Shown: in pieces, positions 63,415-64,000 of the stretch | Layout: the number at the start of each line of letters is the position of its first letter | Numbering within the stretch: position 1 is the stretch's first letter | Source: Paenibacillus peoriae | GTDB taxonomy: Bacteria > Bacillota > Bacilli > Paenibacillales > Paenibacillaceae | Length of the DNA: 64,000 nt | Assembly (NCBI RefSeq): GCF_022531965.1 | Contig: NZ_CP092831.1 | Coordinates: 1,578,001-1,642,000 of the forward strand | Reading direction: 5' to 3' | Position numbers and translations under genes: made by a program | The notes under the pieces: model-generated | What the model was told of the DNA's origin: nothing | What the model saw: only the letters and a program-made list of their open reading frames with translations | Databases searched by the model: none

Positions 63415-63530
63415 AGCATTTTGCATAAATCCCAAGAGCCTTTTCAAATCAGCAATGTATAGATCGAAACGCTTTAGTTCGTCTATATATTGTACCTACG
63501 AGCGTTGGGAATCGAATTATGCAAAATGCT
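63415..63530. repeat. Long imperfect inverted repeat between two leftward genes
   Basis: AGCATTTTGCATAA at 63415-63428 is exactly repeated in inverted form as TTATGCAAAATGCT at 63517-63530. The arms extend inward with CCCAAGAGC and its near-complement GCGTTGGG after a 4-base offset, leaving about 70 bases in the centre. This could be a small MITE-like repeat or a long operator. Confidence 0.65.
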
Positions 63531-63550
63531 GATTTCATAAGCGCCTAGCT

Positions 63551-64000
63551 TCAAGATTCCTTCAACCAATATTCACTGCCATCCGGTTTGCGATCCAACA
63601 GACTGTATTCAATCATATATCTTCGCACCGTGACATAATCGTCATACACTTCCTGTAAAATCGCATTGATATCCTTCTCATGATATATTTGTCCCTTCAC
63701 AAAACGGCTCGCAATTTCACGCAGCACAATCAGCTTGTGCTTTTCTTGCATTTTAAAGGTCTTAAGGCGTCCGTCTGTACCATTCGGAAAATACTTCGTG
63801 AGTACCTTTTGTCTTTCGTCTTCCGTAATGTTATAGCGTTCGTCCACCATCCGTGCTCCTATGGGTACTTCTACAATGGCGGGAGCGTGACGATCTTTCT
63901 CCTTTAGTAGCTCCATTAATGTGAGAAATACTTTGGCCTGTCGTTCTTTTTCTTTGAGACCAAAGCGATGATTGCGTATGGTGGATGCGCTACCGATTCC
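63551..64000 (-). CDS. DUF2087-domain regulator, C-terminal part (runs off the right edge)
   Basis: The frame runs leftward to a stop at 63551 and is open to the right end (150 codons seen). The outer part GIGSASTIRNHRFGLKEKER looks like the end of a helix-turn-helix and linker; the rest matches DUF2087 (ADIVEVPIGARMVDERYN-like segment, KYFPNGTDGRLKTFKMQEKHKL and VRRYMIEYSLLDRKPDGSEYW). In whole proteins, DUF2087 follows an HTH and may respond to a metabolite. The start lies outside the window. The ATG at 63916 is likely internal. Confidence 0.75.
   Translation of the reverse strand, partial: GIGSASTIRNHRFGLKEKERQAKVFLTLMELLKEKDRHAPAIVEVPIGARMVDERYNITEDERQKVLTKYFPNGTDGRLKTFKMQEKHKLIVLREIASRFVKGQIYHEKDINAILQEVYDDYVTVRRYMIEYSLLDRKPDGSEYWLKES

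Overview
The window looks like a stretch of a Paenibacillus chromosome, most likely P. polymyxa or a close relative. The evidence is Firmicute-type ribosome binding sites (AAGGAGG), moderate GC content with many Bacillus-like proteins, and a bacillibactin gene set whose proteins closely resemble B. subtilis DhbA/C/E/B/F, FeuA and BesA. That closeness is judged from memory of the families, not from a search. No rRNA, tRNA, CRISPR array, prophage or intact insertion sequence was seen.

Layout. 0-9 kb: the N-terminal part of a chemotaxis receptor; a PTS EIIC permease that has lost its EIIB domain; the cystine importer TcyP; a queuosine-precursor transporter behind a preQ1-I riboswitch; an M24 peptidase; an MBL-fold hydrolase; a GNAT; and a two-gene ThrE-type exporter. 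9-25 kb: scattered housekeeping and hypothetical genes, including an HAD phosphatase, a kinase-like protein, an ACT-malic enzyme, a long-form SpeD, an RluA pseudouridine synthase, RecQ, a B12-binding radical SAM protein, an alkaline phosphatase with a Pho-box-like promoter, a frameshifted holin-like toxin remnant, DedA, a phospholipid-methyltransferase-like protein and a FlxA-like pair. 25-31 kb: small enzymes of modifying type (GNATs, Nudix, APH-like kinase), an XRE regulator and an aldo/keto reductase.

31-50 kb is an iron-acquisition island. A Fur box precedes a ferredoxin-NADP reductase. A 35-bp double Fur palindrome precedes feuA-feuB-feuC-besA. A perfect Fur box precedes dhbA-dhbC-dhbE-dhbB-dhbF-mbtH. 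DhbC, DhbB and DhbA convert chorismate to 2,3-dihydroxybenzoate. DhbE activates it onto the aryl carrier of DhbB. DhbF adds Gly (code DILQLGLIWK) and Thr (code DFWNVGMVHK) and cyclises the trimer. FeuABC imports the ferric complex, and BesA hydrolyses the trilactone to release iron. The transporter ATPase, the exporter and the PPTase are not in the window.

50-64 kb: an SPFH protein translationally coupled to a divergent NAD-kinase-like protein. Next comes a LuxR/GAF regulator divergent from a methyltransferase plus saccharopine-dehydrogenase-like pair, with a Fur-type box between them; this pair is the best candidate here for an undescribed iron-responsive pathway. The rest is a run of small hypothetical proteins (EF-Tu-barrel-like, SUKH, a coiled-coil membrane peptide), HAD and GNAT enzymes, a DUF2809 protein, a secreted SGNH acetylesterase, a methyltransferase, a GIY-YIG protein and the C-terminal part of a DUF2087 regulator, with a long inverted repeat near the right end.
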